64,000 bases of DNA, from NCBI GenBank assembly GCA_001786575.1, contig MFRW01000005.1, forward strand, positions 1-64,000. The letters run 5' to 3'. Within the stretch, counting starts at the first letter, position 1, and every line of letters begins with the position of its first letter. A program made the translations under genes and the position numbers. Shown here piece by piece: positions 32,494 through 41,369 of the stretch. The notes beneath the pieces are model-generated. The model ran no database searches. It was given only the letters and a program-made list of their open reading frames with translations, and was not told the DNA's origin. This DNA is from Candidatus Moranbacteria bacterium RIFCSPHIGHO2_01_FULL_55_24. GTDB lineage: Bacteria > Patescibacteria > Paceibacteria > Moranbacterales > UBA1568.

Positions 32494-33684
32494 ATGGGAG
32501 GAAACAAAATAACAAAACGGATTTACTATCCCCTTCTCTCTTCAGAATCTCTGTCGGGAGGGGTTCAGGCTACGGAAGAGATGTTGTCCGTATGGGATGC
32601 GTTCGATAAGATTGCTCCTGAAAAGCAGGATGTTTTGACGAGCGAAGAAATGCCTCAAAGAATCTCTGATTTTCAGGGCCAGCTGGGCGTGAGCGACCAG
32701 GAAATAGAGAAGTTGAGCATTCTGATCCGCAAGTATTTTTTCGGGACGTTGGATGGAGCGCAGTTTTCCGGAGAAGTTCGGACTCTTTTCGGCCAAAAAA
32801 CAGAAGCGGAAAAAGAGAATGCTATAAAATATATCCAAAAAGAAATTTTGGAACTGAAACCGAAACCGAAAATTGTCGAGAAGGAAAACTTGCAAGAAAC
32901 CCCGCAGAATAATTCCGTAGTGATATACCCACTTCTCCAAGCGCTTTCCAAATATGAAGGGCTTGGCAACCAGATGGTGACGAACGAGCGCATTCACATC
33001 AAATCCCAGCCGGAGCCGGTCCGCCCGTCGCTTTTCAATTGGCTCAAATGCTACCGCGATGAGCTCGGTATCGGCCAGCACAACAGCGTGCAGCGCGGGC
33101 AGTTCCTCTTCCGTTCCGAGAACGGCCGCCGCTTGAATCCCGAGGAGCGCGAGCGTATCAATCTGATACTGAAGTCTGTCGAAGAGAATTTCCCGCTCCA
33201 GATCGATGCACGCCGGCAGGAAATCATCTTCCCGAAGTTCGAGTTCGAGTCGGTCTCGGAGCGCCCGGCCCAGGAATCGAGAGACGCCTCTCCTCGGATA
33301 GAGCTCGCTTTCGGCGGGGCGACCTTCGCCAAAGGCCCGAGTTTCGATGCGCATGGAGAGAATGCAGAGAAAGCACCGGCACCGCTTCCTCCTCGGGAAA
33401 CAAAGAGCTCTGTACCGAACGGCAACCGGTTCACCGTTACGCGCGAGGCTCCGATGGGGAAGCTCCTCGGAGTGAAAGCTTTCCAAGAGACGGAGGAATC
33501 CCCAGCCGGAACCATGAGTTTCTCGTCGAGCCATACGCTCCCGGCAGAACAGGAAGAAAAAGTGCAAGCGACGGGTCAGAATCAGGGAGCGAAATTGAAG
33601 CCACGGGAGATCAACCCCTTCCATATCCGCCCAGTCAGCCTAGGAGAGGAAAAGAAAAGCCGTAAAGAAACCTCACGCCTATGA
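32494..33684 (+). CDS. cytoplasmic protein of unknown function in the T4SS core
   Basis: 396 residues, no membrane segment. Residues about 1-100 are helical and acidic. Residues about 140-250 (VVIYPLLQALSKYEGLGNQMV, with PEPVRPSLFNWLKCYRDELG and RGQFLFRSENGRRLNPEERERI) look like a folded domain. The last 150 residues are Pro/Ser/Glu-rich and probably disordered. No family is recognised. Its stop overlaps the PrgI start as ATGA, so the two are translationally coupled, which argues for a real role in this apparatus, for example as an adaptor between channel and ATPase. Confidence 0.75.
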   Translation: MGGNKITKRIYYPLLSSESLSGGVQATEEMLSVWDAFDKIAPEKQDVLTSEEMPQRISDFQGQLGVSDQEIEKLSILIRKYFFGTLDGAQFSGEVRTLFGQKTEAEKENAIKYIQKEILELKPKPKIVEKENLQETPQNNSVVIYPLLQALSKYEGLGNQMVTNERIHIKSQPEPVRPSLFNWLKCYRDELGIGQHNSVQRGQFLFRSENGRRLNPEERERINLILKSVEENFPLQIDARRQEIIFPKFEFESVSERPAQESRDASPRIELAFGGATFAKGPSFDAHGENAEKAPAPLPPRETKSSVPNGNRFTVTREAPMGKLLGVKAFQETEESPAGTMSFSSSHTLPAEQEEKVQATGQNQGAKLKPREINPFHIRPVSLGEEKKSRKETSRL

Positions 33685-34091
33685 TGTTCAATGTTCCGCA
33701 ATTCATCGATGTCGAAGACAAGATCGCCGGTCCGCTTACCTGGCGCCAGATCCTCTGGATGATCGGGATGGGCGCGACGCTCCTCACGTTCTACAACCTT
33801 TTCGATAGCACGCTCTTCTTCATCATCTCTGTTCCGACGGTGCTTCTCTTCGCGGCTTTCGCATTCTATCGGCCCAATGGCATGTCGATGACCGCATTCT
33901 TCCTTCACGCGGTATTTTTCTTCTTCCGGCCGAAGGTTTCCGTGTGGGAGAGACCCGCGACTGTCCGGCGGATGCCGCAAGCGCCGAAGACATCGGAAAA
34001 CGGGACCCAAGCGCCGCCAGCCGCGAAAGATTTGAGCGAAGATCGGCTGCACGAGTTGGCAAAAATCCTCGATCGGCATGGAAGAGTATGA
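33681..34091 (+). CDS. PrgI/TcpE-like small T4SS membrane protein
   Basis: 136 residues. The start MFNVPQFIDVEDKIAGPLTWRQ followed by two membrane helices (about 25-65) is the PrgI family pattern, the counterpart of VirB3 in Gram-positive-type conjugation systems. A C-terminal 50-residue polar tail follows. VirB3/PrgI proteins bind the VirB4 ATPase, whose two-part gene lies immediately downstream. It overlaps the preceding stop by four bases. Confidence 0.9.
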   Translation: MMFNVPQFIDVEDKIAGPLTWRQILWMIGMGATLLTFYNLFDSTLFFIISVPTVLLFAAFAFYRPNGMSMTAFFLHAVFFFFRPKVSVWERPATVRRMPQAPKTSENGTQAPPAAKDLSEDRLHELAKILDRHGRV

Positions 34092-34123
34092 CGGCAATAA
34101 CCTGCGGATGCTAGAATAACGAT

Positions 34124-34804
34124 ATGGAATTCCTCAAACCAAAACAAAAAGCTGGCGCATCCAGCACGCAGCGCTACGTTGACGTCGAAGAAATCCGCGA
34201 CGGCATCATCGTGCTCAAAAGCGGAGCGCTCCGTTCGGTGCTTCTCGTCTCTTCGCTCAATTTCGATCTCAAGTCGAGCGAGGAGCAGGATGCGATTATC
34301 AGCCAGTACCAAGCTTTTCTGAATTCGCTCGACTTCCCGATCCAGATCGTTGCGAGCTCGCGACGCTTCAATGTGGAGCCGTATCTGGAGCTCTTGAACG
34401 ACAAAGAGGCCGTCCAGGAAAACGAGCTTTTGCGTTTCCAAATCGCGGAATACAAGAATTTCATCAAGAATCTGACGGATGTCTCGAACATCATGTCCAA
34501 GTATTTCTATGTCGTCGTGCCGTTCTCGCCGTCGGAAGATGAGAGGAGCAGCTTCCTCGGGAAGCTGACAGGAATCTTCAATCCGCAGAAAACCGTGAAT
34601 CTCCACGGAGAGCTTTTCGAGACCTATCGGAGCCAGCTCTTCCAGCGTGTCGAACAGGTGACAGCAGCGCTTTCGGGTACCGGAGTGCGGGCGACAGCAC
34701 TCACGACCGAAGAGATCATCGAACTCCTTTATAACAGCTACAATCCATCGCTCTTCGCCACATCGATCATCAAGAACGTCGATGCGCTGGAACTGATAAA
34801 ATAA
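34124..34804 (+). CDS. VirB4 N-terminal-domain-like (TraC-type) protein
   Basis: 226 residues, soluble. VDVEEIRDGIIVLKSGALRSVL, then SSEEQDAIISQYQAFLNSLDFPIQIV, then a helical part, is the pattern of the N-terminal domain found in TraC/VirB4-type proteins. There is no Walker motif. It is a separate gene ending four bases before the VirB4 start is reached (stop at 34804, next ATG 34811), with an intact stop codon and its own ATG. This is therefore a two-gene VirB4 and not an evident frameshift: the next gene has its own N-terminal region before its ATPase domain. Confidence 0.82.
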   Translation: MEFLKPKQKAGASSTQRYVDVEEIRDGIIVLKSGALRSVLLVSSLNFDLKSSEEQDAIISQYQAFLNSLDFPIQIVASSRRFNVEPYLELLNDKEAVQENELLRFQIAEYKNFIKNLTDVSNIMSKYFYVVVPFSPSEDERSSFLGKLTGIFNPQKTVNLHGELFETYRSQLFQRVEQVTAALSGTGVRATALTTEEIIELLYNSYNPSLFATSIIKNVDALELIK

Positions 34805-34810
34805 ACACCC

Positions 34811-36658
34811 ATGGAGCCAGGAATCGTATTCACCGCCAAGGAAGAAGAGAAGCCCCCAAGCGACAAGAAGGGCTTGTTCCATGCGGAAAAAGCGAGCGAG
34901 AGCGATCTCCTCTACCAGAAAGGCTTGGCGACGATCCGGGATCTCATCGCGCCGCCGGCGATCAAGATCACGCCGAACACCATGCAGATCGGCGAAGTGG
35001 TGTCGCGCACCTTTTTCGTCATCGCGTACCCGCGCTACTTGAGCACCAACTGGTTTTCGCCGATCATCAACATCGACTTCCCGATGGACATCTCTCTCTT
35101 CATCCATCCGATCGATACGGCCGAGATCTTAAAGAACCTGCGCAAATCCGCGACCCAGGTGCAGTCGCAGATCCACATCGAGGCGGAGGGGGGCAAGATC
35201 CGCAACCCGGTCCTCGAAACCGCTCTCGAAGATATCGAAGGACTGCGGGACAAGCTCCAGCAGGGAACGGAAAAATTCTTCCGGTTCGGCCTCTACATCA
35301 CGCTCTATGGAGCCGATGAGAAAGACTTAAACGAGAAGAGCCAGGCGATCGAGGCGCTTCTCGAAGCCCAGCTCGTCTATACCAAGCCGGCCGTCCTGCG
35401 GATGGACCAGGGATTCGCGGCGACGCGCCCGCTCGCCAACGATGTCTTGGATGTGGCAAACAACCTGAACACCGAGCCGCTTTCCACGACCTTTCCGTTC
35501 GTCTCCTCGGACCTTTCCTCGAACCAGGGCATCCTCTACGGCATCAACCGGCACAACAACAGCCTGGTCTTGTATGACCGTTTCAATCTGGAGAATGCCA
35601 ACATGGTCGTGTTCGCCAAGTCCGGTGCCGGTAAGAGCTATATGGTGAAGCTCGAAGTGCTGCGTTCGATGATGTTCGGGACGAGCGTTATCATCATCGA
35701 CCCGGAAAACGAATACAAGCATCTCTGCGAGGCGGTCGGCGGCACGTTCCTCAAGATCTCGCTCAATTCCGAAGCGCGTCTGAACCCGTTCGATCTTCCG
35801 AAGCGCGTGGACGATGAGGACGGCGAGAGCGTGTTTCGGAGCAGCGTGGCGAATCTCATCGGCCTGCTCCACCTCATGCTCGGGACGGTCACACCGGAAG
35901 AAGACTCGATCCTCGACCGCGCCATCCGCGAGACCTATGCGCTCCGCGATATCACCGAGCACAGCGACTACCAGGGCCTGACGCCCGAGGCGTTTCCTAC
36001 GATGTCGGACCTGTACCAGGTACTCCAGAATATGGACGGTGCAGAATCGCTTGCCATGCGGCTCGAGCGCTATACCGAAGGAATCTTCGGCGGGTTCCTC
36101 AACCAACAGACCAATGTGTCTACCGAGAATCAGCTGATCGTTTTCAACATCCGCGACTTGGAGGACGAGCTCCGGCCGATCGCCATGTACATCGTGCTTC
36201 AGTTCATCTGGAATGAGATCCGCTCGCAGATGAAGAAGCGCCTCGTCGTGGTGGATGAGGCCTGGGTCATGATGCAGAACGAAGATGCGGCTTCGTTCCT
36301 CTTCGGAATCGCGAAGCGCTGCCGCAAATACTATGCGGGCCTGACCACGATTACCCAGGATATCAGCGACTTCATGGCATCCCGCTACGGCAAGCCGATC
36401 ATCACGAACTCATCGCTCCAGCTCCTCCTGCGCCAGTCGCCGGCGACTATCGATGCGGTGTCCGAGACCTTCTATCTGACCGATCACGAGAAATTCCTGC
36501 TCCTGGAGAGCAACGTCGGAGAGGGGATATTCTTCGCCGGGACCAAGCATGCCGCGATCAAGGTGATCGCTTCCTATAGCGAAGACCAGATCATCACTTC
36601 CGACCCGCGCCAGCTCTTGGAAATCGAGGAAGCGAAGCGGGATTTCGGGTCTTCATGA
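34811..36658 (+). CDS. virB4: VirB4/TraC-family T4SS ATPase
   Basis: 615 residues. VirB4 ATPases energise substrate transfer and pilin handling at the cytoplasmic face. Walker A AKSGAGKSYM (Lys275) comes after the family lead-in NLENANMVVF. IIIDPENEYKHLCEAVGG follows, and Walker B is LVVVDEAWVMMQNEDAASF, then TTITQDISDFM. All are diagnostic. It follows the VirB4 N-terminal-like protein by six bases. No VirD4-type coupling ATPase and no relaxase is in the window, so conjugation of its own DNA is not indicated. Confidence 0.95.
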   Translation: MEPGIVFTAKEEEKPPSDKKGLFHAEKASESDLLYQKGLATIRDLIAPPAIKITPNTMQIGEVVSRTFFVIAYPRYLSTNWFSPIINIDFPMDISLFIHPIDTAEILKNLRKSATQVQSQIHIEAEGGKIRNPVLETALEDIEGLRDKLQQGTEKFFRFGLYITLYGADEKDLNEKSQAIEALLEAQLVYTKPAVLRMDQGFAATRPLANDVLDVANNLNTEPLSTTFPFVSSDLSSNQGILYGINRHNNSLVLYDRFNLENANMVVFAKSGAGKSYMVKLEVLRSMMFGTSVIIIDPENEYKHLCEAVGGTFLKISLNSEARLNPFDLPKRVDDEDGESVFRSSVANLIGLLHLMLGTVTPEEDSILDRAIRETYALRDITEHSDYQGLTPEAFPTMSDLYQVLQNMDGAESLAMRLERYTEGIFGGFLNQQTNVSTENQLIVFNIRDLEDELRPIAMYIVLQFIWNEIRSQMKKRLVVVDEAWVMMQNEDAASFLFGIAKRCRKYYAGLTTITQDISDFMASRYGKPIITNSSLQLLLRQSPATIDAVSETFYLTDHEKFLLLESNVGEGIFFAGTKHAAIKVIASYSEDQIITSDPRQLLEIEEAKRDFGSS

Positions 36659-36671
36659 TTAAGAAAATGTT

Positions 36672-37193
36672 ATGGCTTTCGTGTCTGATTACGCTTCCGG
36701 GGAATCCCAAGATGAGGCACTTGCCCAAGAGCTCGAGTACCATACGCGCCTGACGGCGGAACTCCGCGCCCGGGCAGCGGCGCAGTCTTCTTACGAGACG
36801 GTTTCCTCCCAGATCGAACGGGTGAAAAAGAGCAAAGCGAGCCTTTTCGCGTACGCCCCGGCACTCCTCTTAGCCGCTCTGAAGGACACGCTCGATCTCG
36901 TCGCTATAGGCTCTATCCCGGTTATCGGGACGATAATCACGATCTGTGTCTCCTTTCTTATCTTCCTGTCTCTGCTTATCACGCGAGCCAACAAAGATCT
37001 GATCGATTCGAGATTCGTTCTCCGCATGGGTATCGCCGTCATCGCCGGCTTCATCGTGGAGGGATTCTTCTTCGGGATAAATTTCCTGCCGATCGAAGTA
37101 TTCACGGTACTCGCTGTCCTCTGGATGGATAGACACTTGTCCGATGAGCAGATCCAGGCTTTTTCTGAAAAGGCGAAAAGCATGAAAAGGTAG
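36672..37193 (+). CDS. membrane protein of unknown function downstream of virB4
   Basis: 173 residues, starting 13 bases after virB4. Residues 1-55 are helical and charged (coiled-coil-like). Residues about 60-145 hold three or four membrane helices (LDLVAIGSIPVIGTIITICVSFLIFL, then VLRMGIAVIAGFIVEGFFF and LPIEVFTVLAVLWM). The C-terminus is a short amphipathic helix. I do not recognise it. Position suggests an accessory T4SS membrane part. Confidence 0.7.
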   Translation: MAFVSDYASGESQDEALAQELEYHTRLTAELRARAAAQSSYETVSSQIERVKKSKASLFAYAPALLLAALKDTLDLVAIGSIPVIGTIITICVSFLIFLSLLITRANKDLIDSRFVLRMGIAVIAGFIVEGFFFGINFLPIEVFTVLAVLWMDRHLSDEQIQAFSEKAKSMKR

Positions 37194-37242
37194 GCGCGGA
37201 TAGCTGTTTCCCTTCCGATATTTTTGGTATACTAGAGGAAAT

Positions 37243-37899
37243 ATGAGAACATTCTCGCTCGCAGAAAAAAAGTTTATCGGGACCAGCGCCCTGATTCTTT
37301 TCTGTCTCCTTTTCTTCGCTTTTTTCGAGGAGAGTTCGCAGTTGAGCGGGGTGCTCCAGGGTTTCATTATCGGTATCGTTTTCTTCTTGGTCATTCCGCT
37401 CGCGTACTGCAGGATGGTCTTGCGGGAGCCGCTTTCCAATATGGGGTGGCAAAGAGGAGAAGGTATCTTCGGGTTCTTTTGGCCGCTTCTCTCTGTCGCG
37501 ATCGCCTTTGCGGGCATTTTCTTCCTTACGTGGCAGTTCCCGGCATTCGCAGAGGCGTATACGTTCCCGGTCGCGGTGGAGACGAACTTCCTCTGGTTCG
37601 TGCTTTATGAGCTCTTCATGGTCCCGTTCATCGTCCTCATCTACGAGTCATTCTTCCGCGGATTGGTGCAGATGCTCTGGCTCCAAGCGCTCGGCGCATG
37701 GGCGATTCTGGTACAGGCGGCGCTTTTCACAGGCCTGGTCTATGTGAGCGACGGCTTCACCTGGGAGACGCTCCCGCTTCTCGTCTTTGCGCCTTTTGCG
37801 GGGTATATCGCCTATAAGACGCACTCGCTCTGGTATGCATTTCTCGGAAGCTGGACATTTCTCTTTCTGACTGACGTACTCTTTTTGATTCTCCGTTAG
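37243..37899 (+). CDS. CPBP-like intramembrane protein
   Basis: 218 residues with about six membrane helices. YESFFRGLVQMLW aligns with motif 1 (EExxxR) of CPBP/CAAX intramembrane proteases, but the first Glu is Tyr. The later HSLWYAFLGSW could supply the motif with His and Asn-position changes. The reduced motif leaves protease activity open. It has a possible TATACT -10 near 37229, so it may be transcribed independently, and it precedes the 930-residue exported protein by 17 bases. Confidence 0.7.
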   Translation: MRTFSLAEKKFIGTSALILFCLLFFAFFEESSQLSGVLQGFIIGIVFFLVIPLAYCRMVLREPLSNMGWQRGEGIFGFFWPLLSVAIAFAGIFFLTWQFPAFAEAYTFPVAVETNFLWFVLYELFMVPFIVLIYESFFRGLVQMLWLQALGAWAILVQAALFTGLVYVSDGFTWETLPLLVFAPFAGYIAYKTHSLWYAFLGSWTFLFLTDVLFLILR

Positions 37900-37916
37900 C
37901 CTCTAGCCTCAAAAAT

Positions 37917-40709
37917 ATGTTTACATTCGGAAAACGAAAAAAGACCCTTCTCGCTATCCTCATGGTCGGCCAGATGTTCATAGGGAGCGCCCTGCCGGCT
38001 GCAGCGCTCTTCGGCGGGATCAAGATCCCGTCGGCATCCAAGGTGGTCTCGGACATCGAGAAGCGCTATCATATCGATCTTGAGAATGTCCAAGATCAGG
38101 GAGAGTTGTTCAATGTCCTTTCGAATAAACAGCCTGCTCCGGAGGTCTCTTTATTTTTCTCGCCGTCCGACCCTCGCCTCGGGGAGAAGATTTCTGCCAA
38201 GGCTTTTCCGGTTTATTTTATCAACAATGAAGAATCTCTCTATTACACATGGTACCTGAAGCGCGCTGATTGCGGACTGACGAACTCCCCAAGCGCTGCG
38301 GTCAGGAGCGCTTGCGATCGGAATAATGATAACCGCATCACCGTAGAAGACTGGAAGATCGAGGCGGTGCGTATCATCGCCCAGAACGGCTATGACAATA
38401 CCGCTACCAGCTACTCCTCGGACTCCGATGATGACGGCTATCGTGCGCGTTTCGGCGGCGATAACAGGGCGAATACGCCGGATTATTGCTACATCCACGA
38501 CAATTCTTCGGGGAAGAATTACGAGCTGACAGACAGTTCTTCCGACACGAGTTTCTCCTGTCCGGCCGGGACAACTGCAGTGTGCGTGATCGAGGATGAA
38601 GGAGTCGAGCCGGGAGAGATCCCAGAGGGCACATTGGGAACCAGCAGCGCAAGCGATACGTTCGTTGTCGGCAATACCGATGAGTGCAGCGTTTCGGGGC
38701 TTCCGGCCTGTACAACGAGCGGAACGCCTTCTTGCGGAACAGGAACGCCGCGCTGCGTCGCGAATCCGGAAAGCAATACTACTTCCTGCGGTACGGCTTT
38801 GAGCACCTGCAGCACGACTTCTTCCGGTAATGCAGATCCTTCCTGCAAGCACCTTTTCCCGAAGGCTTCCGGCGCGACGACTGGCGACGGGTCATTCAAT
38901 GCGAGTGAAGAACGCTTCTGGGGAACCGACCCGAATGATCCGGACACAGCCGACAACGGCAACAAGGACGAAGCGAATGTCACCGGTCTCGGCCGTTCTA
39001 CCTTCACCTGGAACTATGCGACAGGCGACCAGGTGGGCGTAGCGGTAGAAGGCACCTCGATGATCGCTACCAAGCATGACAATTCTTCGGTGATGATCAT
39101 GTGGGCCTTCGCCAAGAAGGACTGCCCAGTAGAGGATACCGGATCATATACCCAGTCCATCAAGAATTACAGCGTCGAGATAGAGACGGCCGACATGGAT
39201 CTCAATAATTGTCTGGAACGCAACCTCGTCGACCCGGCCCAAGGCGGCCAGGCGACGAATCTGGAAGTGGAAGTTTCGGCAACCCCGAATGAGCCGGTGA
39301 ACGATGAGACCGGGGACGAGTCGGGCGATCTCGTCATCGCCCAGGCGAGCGTGAGCAATGGAGTCCAGGATTTGTCGAGCATACTCTTCGATTGGAAGGT
39401 AGATATCAGCAATAATATCCAATTCAGTTCCTCGATCGGGCCAACCGCCGATGTCACTGCGGATCTTCGCAGTCTCTCGCTTTTGAGCAACGCGAAGGGG
39501 AATGCTCTGGACGCTGTCCGGCTGAAGCTTGATATTCCGCGGAGCGCGAGCTTGGGCGGCCGGCCGCTTTCGAGCTATCTTTCCGGAGATGTGGGGTATC
39601 TCCGCTTCACTTCCCGGGTGAGCGAGAATTTCTCGCAGGGAATCGCTCGCCAGGGGAGGAGCGATGTGATCGTGAAGTTCACTTCCACCCAGAGGAAGAT
39701 CGTCGCCTATAAGGCAGAACCGGCTCTCGTAGCAGGAAAGATGCAAGTGAGACTCCCTGCCAATGCCGGAGCCATCTGCAATGATGATGCCTTGGATCGC
39801 AATGTCTGCCGTGTCGTCGAGAACGAAATCGTCGGCTTGAGCGTCGATGAGAATGATCTCACGAATTTCAATTGGACAATCAATGGATCGCCGCTCCGCT
39901 GTTCCGCAAGCGCCGTATCGCCGGACTGCACCGACGGCCAGCAGAATGCGGTGAATTTCTTCCCGGTCACGGGGAACGTGGGCGATACCTACACGGTCAC
40001 GCTCACGGCAAACGACGTGACGAATGGCAAGACCGTCACGCTCTCGCGCTCATTCAATATCGTCTCGCCGCAAGTACGGATCGTTTCCGGCGATGAGAAC
40101 GCCGCGTGGCCGAAATTCCTCGGCCAGTACAGGGATGTGACGGGGACAGCGACGGATTGCCCCGGAGGCCTCTGCGATGATGTGAGCAAGAATGTCTTCG
40201 AAGCATTCTCCGGCGACAGCCTCACGCTCCAGGCGAAGTTTATCCCGAGCTTCCTCGCGAGTTCCGCCGAAAGGCAGTGGACCATCGATAACGAAAACGT
40301 ATCCGAGACCAGCCCGAACGAACTTGTCTTCCCGGCCGATAAAGCGCCCTTCATGGTCTACAATATCGGGCTCGCGGCCCGCGTGATGCAGTCCAACGAT
40401 ACCCGGAGGGCTCTCCTGGATATCTGGAATATTTCCCCGCTCGATTCGCCAGAAGTGCATTTCTCTTCAGGGATACAGATCGAGCTCCAGGATCCGACTC
40501 TTGTCCGCGGCGATGAAACCCCGGTTCAGAAGTATCTGGCCGCTCTGGTATCGTATGTCCCGGCATCGCTTCTTTTCTCCTTCCGTATCCTTCTAAGCGG
40601 AGCGCTCATCCTCTTCGCCACCGGATTCGTGATGGCCATCCTGCCAGGCGGAAGAGCGGCCGAGGCGATTGCTCCAAGTCCGGGCAGATCCGGCAGAAAC
40701 GATTGGTAA
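37917..40709 (+). CDS. 930-residue exported protein, probable T4SS surface component
   Basis: Residues about 9-31 are a signal peptide (LLAILMVGQMFIGSALPAAA). Residues 90-290 contain Asp-rich loops (DRNNDNRITVEDWK, SDSDDDGYRARFGGD; EF-hand-like) and a Cys/Ser/Thr-rich low-complexity region with about ten cysteines. Residues 330-860 are beta-rich, Ig-like in texture (VGDTYTVTLTANDVTNGKTVTL). The C-terminus has two hydrophobic segments (SYVPASLLFSFRILLSGALILFATGFVMAILPGG). This gives a large extracytoplasmic body anchored at its end. It closes the T4SS cluster with a strong terminator. Function is unknown; an outer structural subunit is inferred from location. Confidence 0.78.
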   Translation: MFTFGKRKKTLLAILMVGQMFIGSALPAAALFGGIKIPSASKVVSDIEKRYHIDLENVQDQGELFNVLSNKQPAPEVSLFFSPSDPRLGEKISAKAFPVYFINNEESLYYTWYLKRADCGLTNSPSAAVRSACDRNNDNRITVEDWKIEAVRIIAQNGYDNTATSYSSDSDDDGYRARFGGDNRANTPDYCYIHDNSSGKNYELTDSSSDTSFSCPAGTTAVCVIEDEGVEPGEIPEGTLGTSSASDTFVVGNTDECSVSGLPACTTSGTPSCGTGTPRCVANPESNTTSCGTALSTCSTTSSGNADPSCKHLFPKASGATTGDGSFNASEERFWGTDPNDPDTADNGNKDEANVTGLGRSTFTWNYATGDQVGVAVEGTSMIATKHDNSSVMIMWAFAKKDCPVEDTGSYTQSIKNYSVEIETADMDLNNCLERNLVDPAQGGQATNLEVEVSATPNEPVNDETGDESGDLVIAQASVSNGVQDLSSILFDWKVDISNNIQFSSSIGPTADVTADLRSLSLLSNAKGNALDAVRLKLDIPRSASLGGRPLSSYLSGDVGYLRFTSRVSENFSQGIARQGRSDVIVKFTSTQRKIVAYKAEPALVAGKMQVRLPANAGAICNDDALDRNVCRVVENEIVGLSVDENDLTNFNWTINGSPLRCSASAVSPDCTDGQQNAVNFFPVTGNVGDTYTVTLTANDVTNGKTVTLSRSFNIVSPQVRIVSGDENAAWPKFLGQYRDVTGTATDCPGGLCDDVSKNVFEAFSGDSLTLQAKFIPSFLASSAERQWTIDNENVSETSPNELVFPADKAPFMVYNIGLAARVMQSNDTRRALLDIWNISPLDSPEVHFSSGIQIELQDPTLVRGDETPVQKYLAALVSYVPASLLFSFRILLSGALILFATGFVMAILPGGRAAEAIAPSPGRSGRNDW

Positions 40710-40741
40710 GAGGCTTGTCTGCAAGAAAAATAAAGAAAAAT

Positions 40742-40774
40742 AAAACCGAGGCACCGTAACGCCTCGGTTTTTTT
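40742..40774 (+). terminator. terminator closing the T4SS cluster
   Basis: ACCGAGGC-accgtaac-GCCTCGGT followed by TTTTTT. It ends directly before the convergent tRNA-Leu. Confidence 0.92.
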
Positions 40775-40775
40775 G

Positions 40776-40858
40776 TGGGCAGGGAGGGACTCGAACCCTC
40801 ATTTCACAAGGAAACTAGTTCCTAAGACTAGCGCGTATACCAATTCCGCCACCTGCCC
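40776..40858 (-). tRNA. tRNA-Leu(TAG)
   Basis: 83-base class II tRNA on the minus strand: acceptor GGGCAGG/CCTGCCC with A73, anticodon stem CTAGT/ACTAG with loop CTTAGGA (anticodon TAG), a variable arm, T loop TTCGAGT. No encoded CCA. Confidence 0.95.
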
Positions 40859-40892
40859 GAAATTATAGCGTCTACTGATTCCCTGCCCGAAA
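40852..40892. repeat. 11-bp direct repeat at the tRNA-Leu 5' end
   Basis: CCTGCCCGAAA occurs at 40852-40862 (the tRNA acceptor strand plus flank) and again at 40882-40892. Confidence 0.5.
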
Positions 40893-40962
40893 CGCTCCGC
40901 TCGCTAGGGGGATAGAGTATCTGTCAGGGTATCGGTGCGGGTGTGCACCATCCCGGCAAGAA

Positions 40963-41274
40963 CTACACTATTGTAGCGTTTTCGCCGAAAAGTTCAAGGA
41001 GGCGGGCTGCTTCCTCACGGAGCGGGAGCGAATCCTCATACTCGCCATGATGGCGGGTGTACTCGCCATACGTATGCTTTTTCTGATCCAGGTGGATATT
41101 GATGGAGAATTCGAGACCCGCCTGTTTCGTATAGCAGTGGAAGCGGGGATAGCCAGCTCGGGCAAGAGGCCGGATGAAGCTTTTTTCGCCTTGCTCCTCG
41201 CGCTGGAAGGTGTAGCCAGCCCGGCGCATGAGCGTGAGGGAATTCTCCGTAAGCGGTGAGATGCGGATTTTCAT
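40963..41274 (-). CDS. small conserved protein of unknown function
   Basis: 103 residues from the ATG at 41274; in-frame sequence further upstream is the tRNA-Pro gene. The protein MKIRISPLTENSLTLMRRAGY...IRPLARAGYPRFHCYTKQAGLEFSINIHLDQKK is soluble, with many His/Tyr/Arg, and ends acidic. I recall similar proteins in Parcubacteria (RxGYPRFHxY, SINxHLDQKxxxY, HxGEY pattern) with no known function. It lies between tRNA-Pro and tRNA-Leu in the same direction, apparently within one long transcript with cca and infB. Confidence 0.75.
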   Translation of the reverse strand: MKIRISPLTENSLTLMRRAGYTFQREEQGEKSFIRPLARAGYPRFHCYTKQAGLEFSINIHLDQKKHTYGEYTRHHGEYEDSLPLREEAARLLELFGENATIV

Positions 41275-41289
41275 GAATTTGTTCTGTAG

Positions 41290-41360
41290 TCGGGGTACCG
41301 GGAATCGAACCCAGACTTCACGCACCCGAAGCGCGCGTACTACCACTATACTATACCCCG
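41290..41360 (-). tRNA. tRNA-Pro(CGG)
   Basis: 71 bases on the minus strand: acceptor CGGGGTA/TACCCCG (C1:G72 as in bacterial tRNA-Pro), A73, anticodon stem CGCGC/GCGTG with loop TTCGGGT (anticodon CGG), T loop TTCGATT. No encoded CCA. It begins nine bases after the cca stop. Confidence 0.95.
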
Positions 41361-41369
41361 TGTTTTTTC

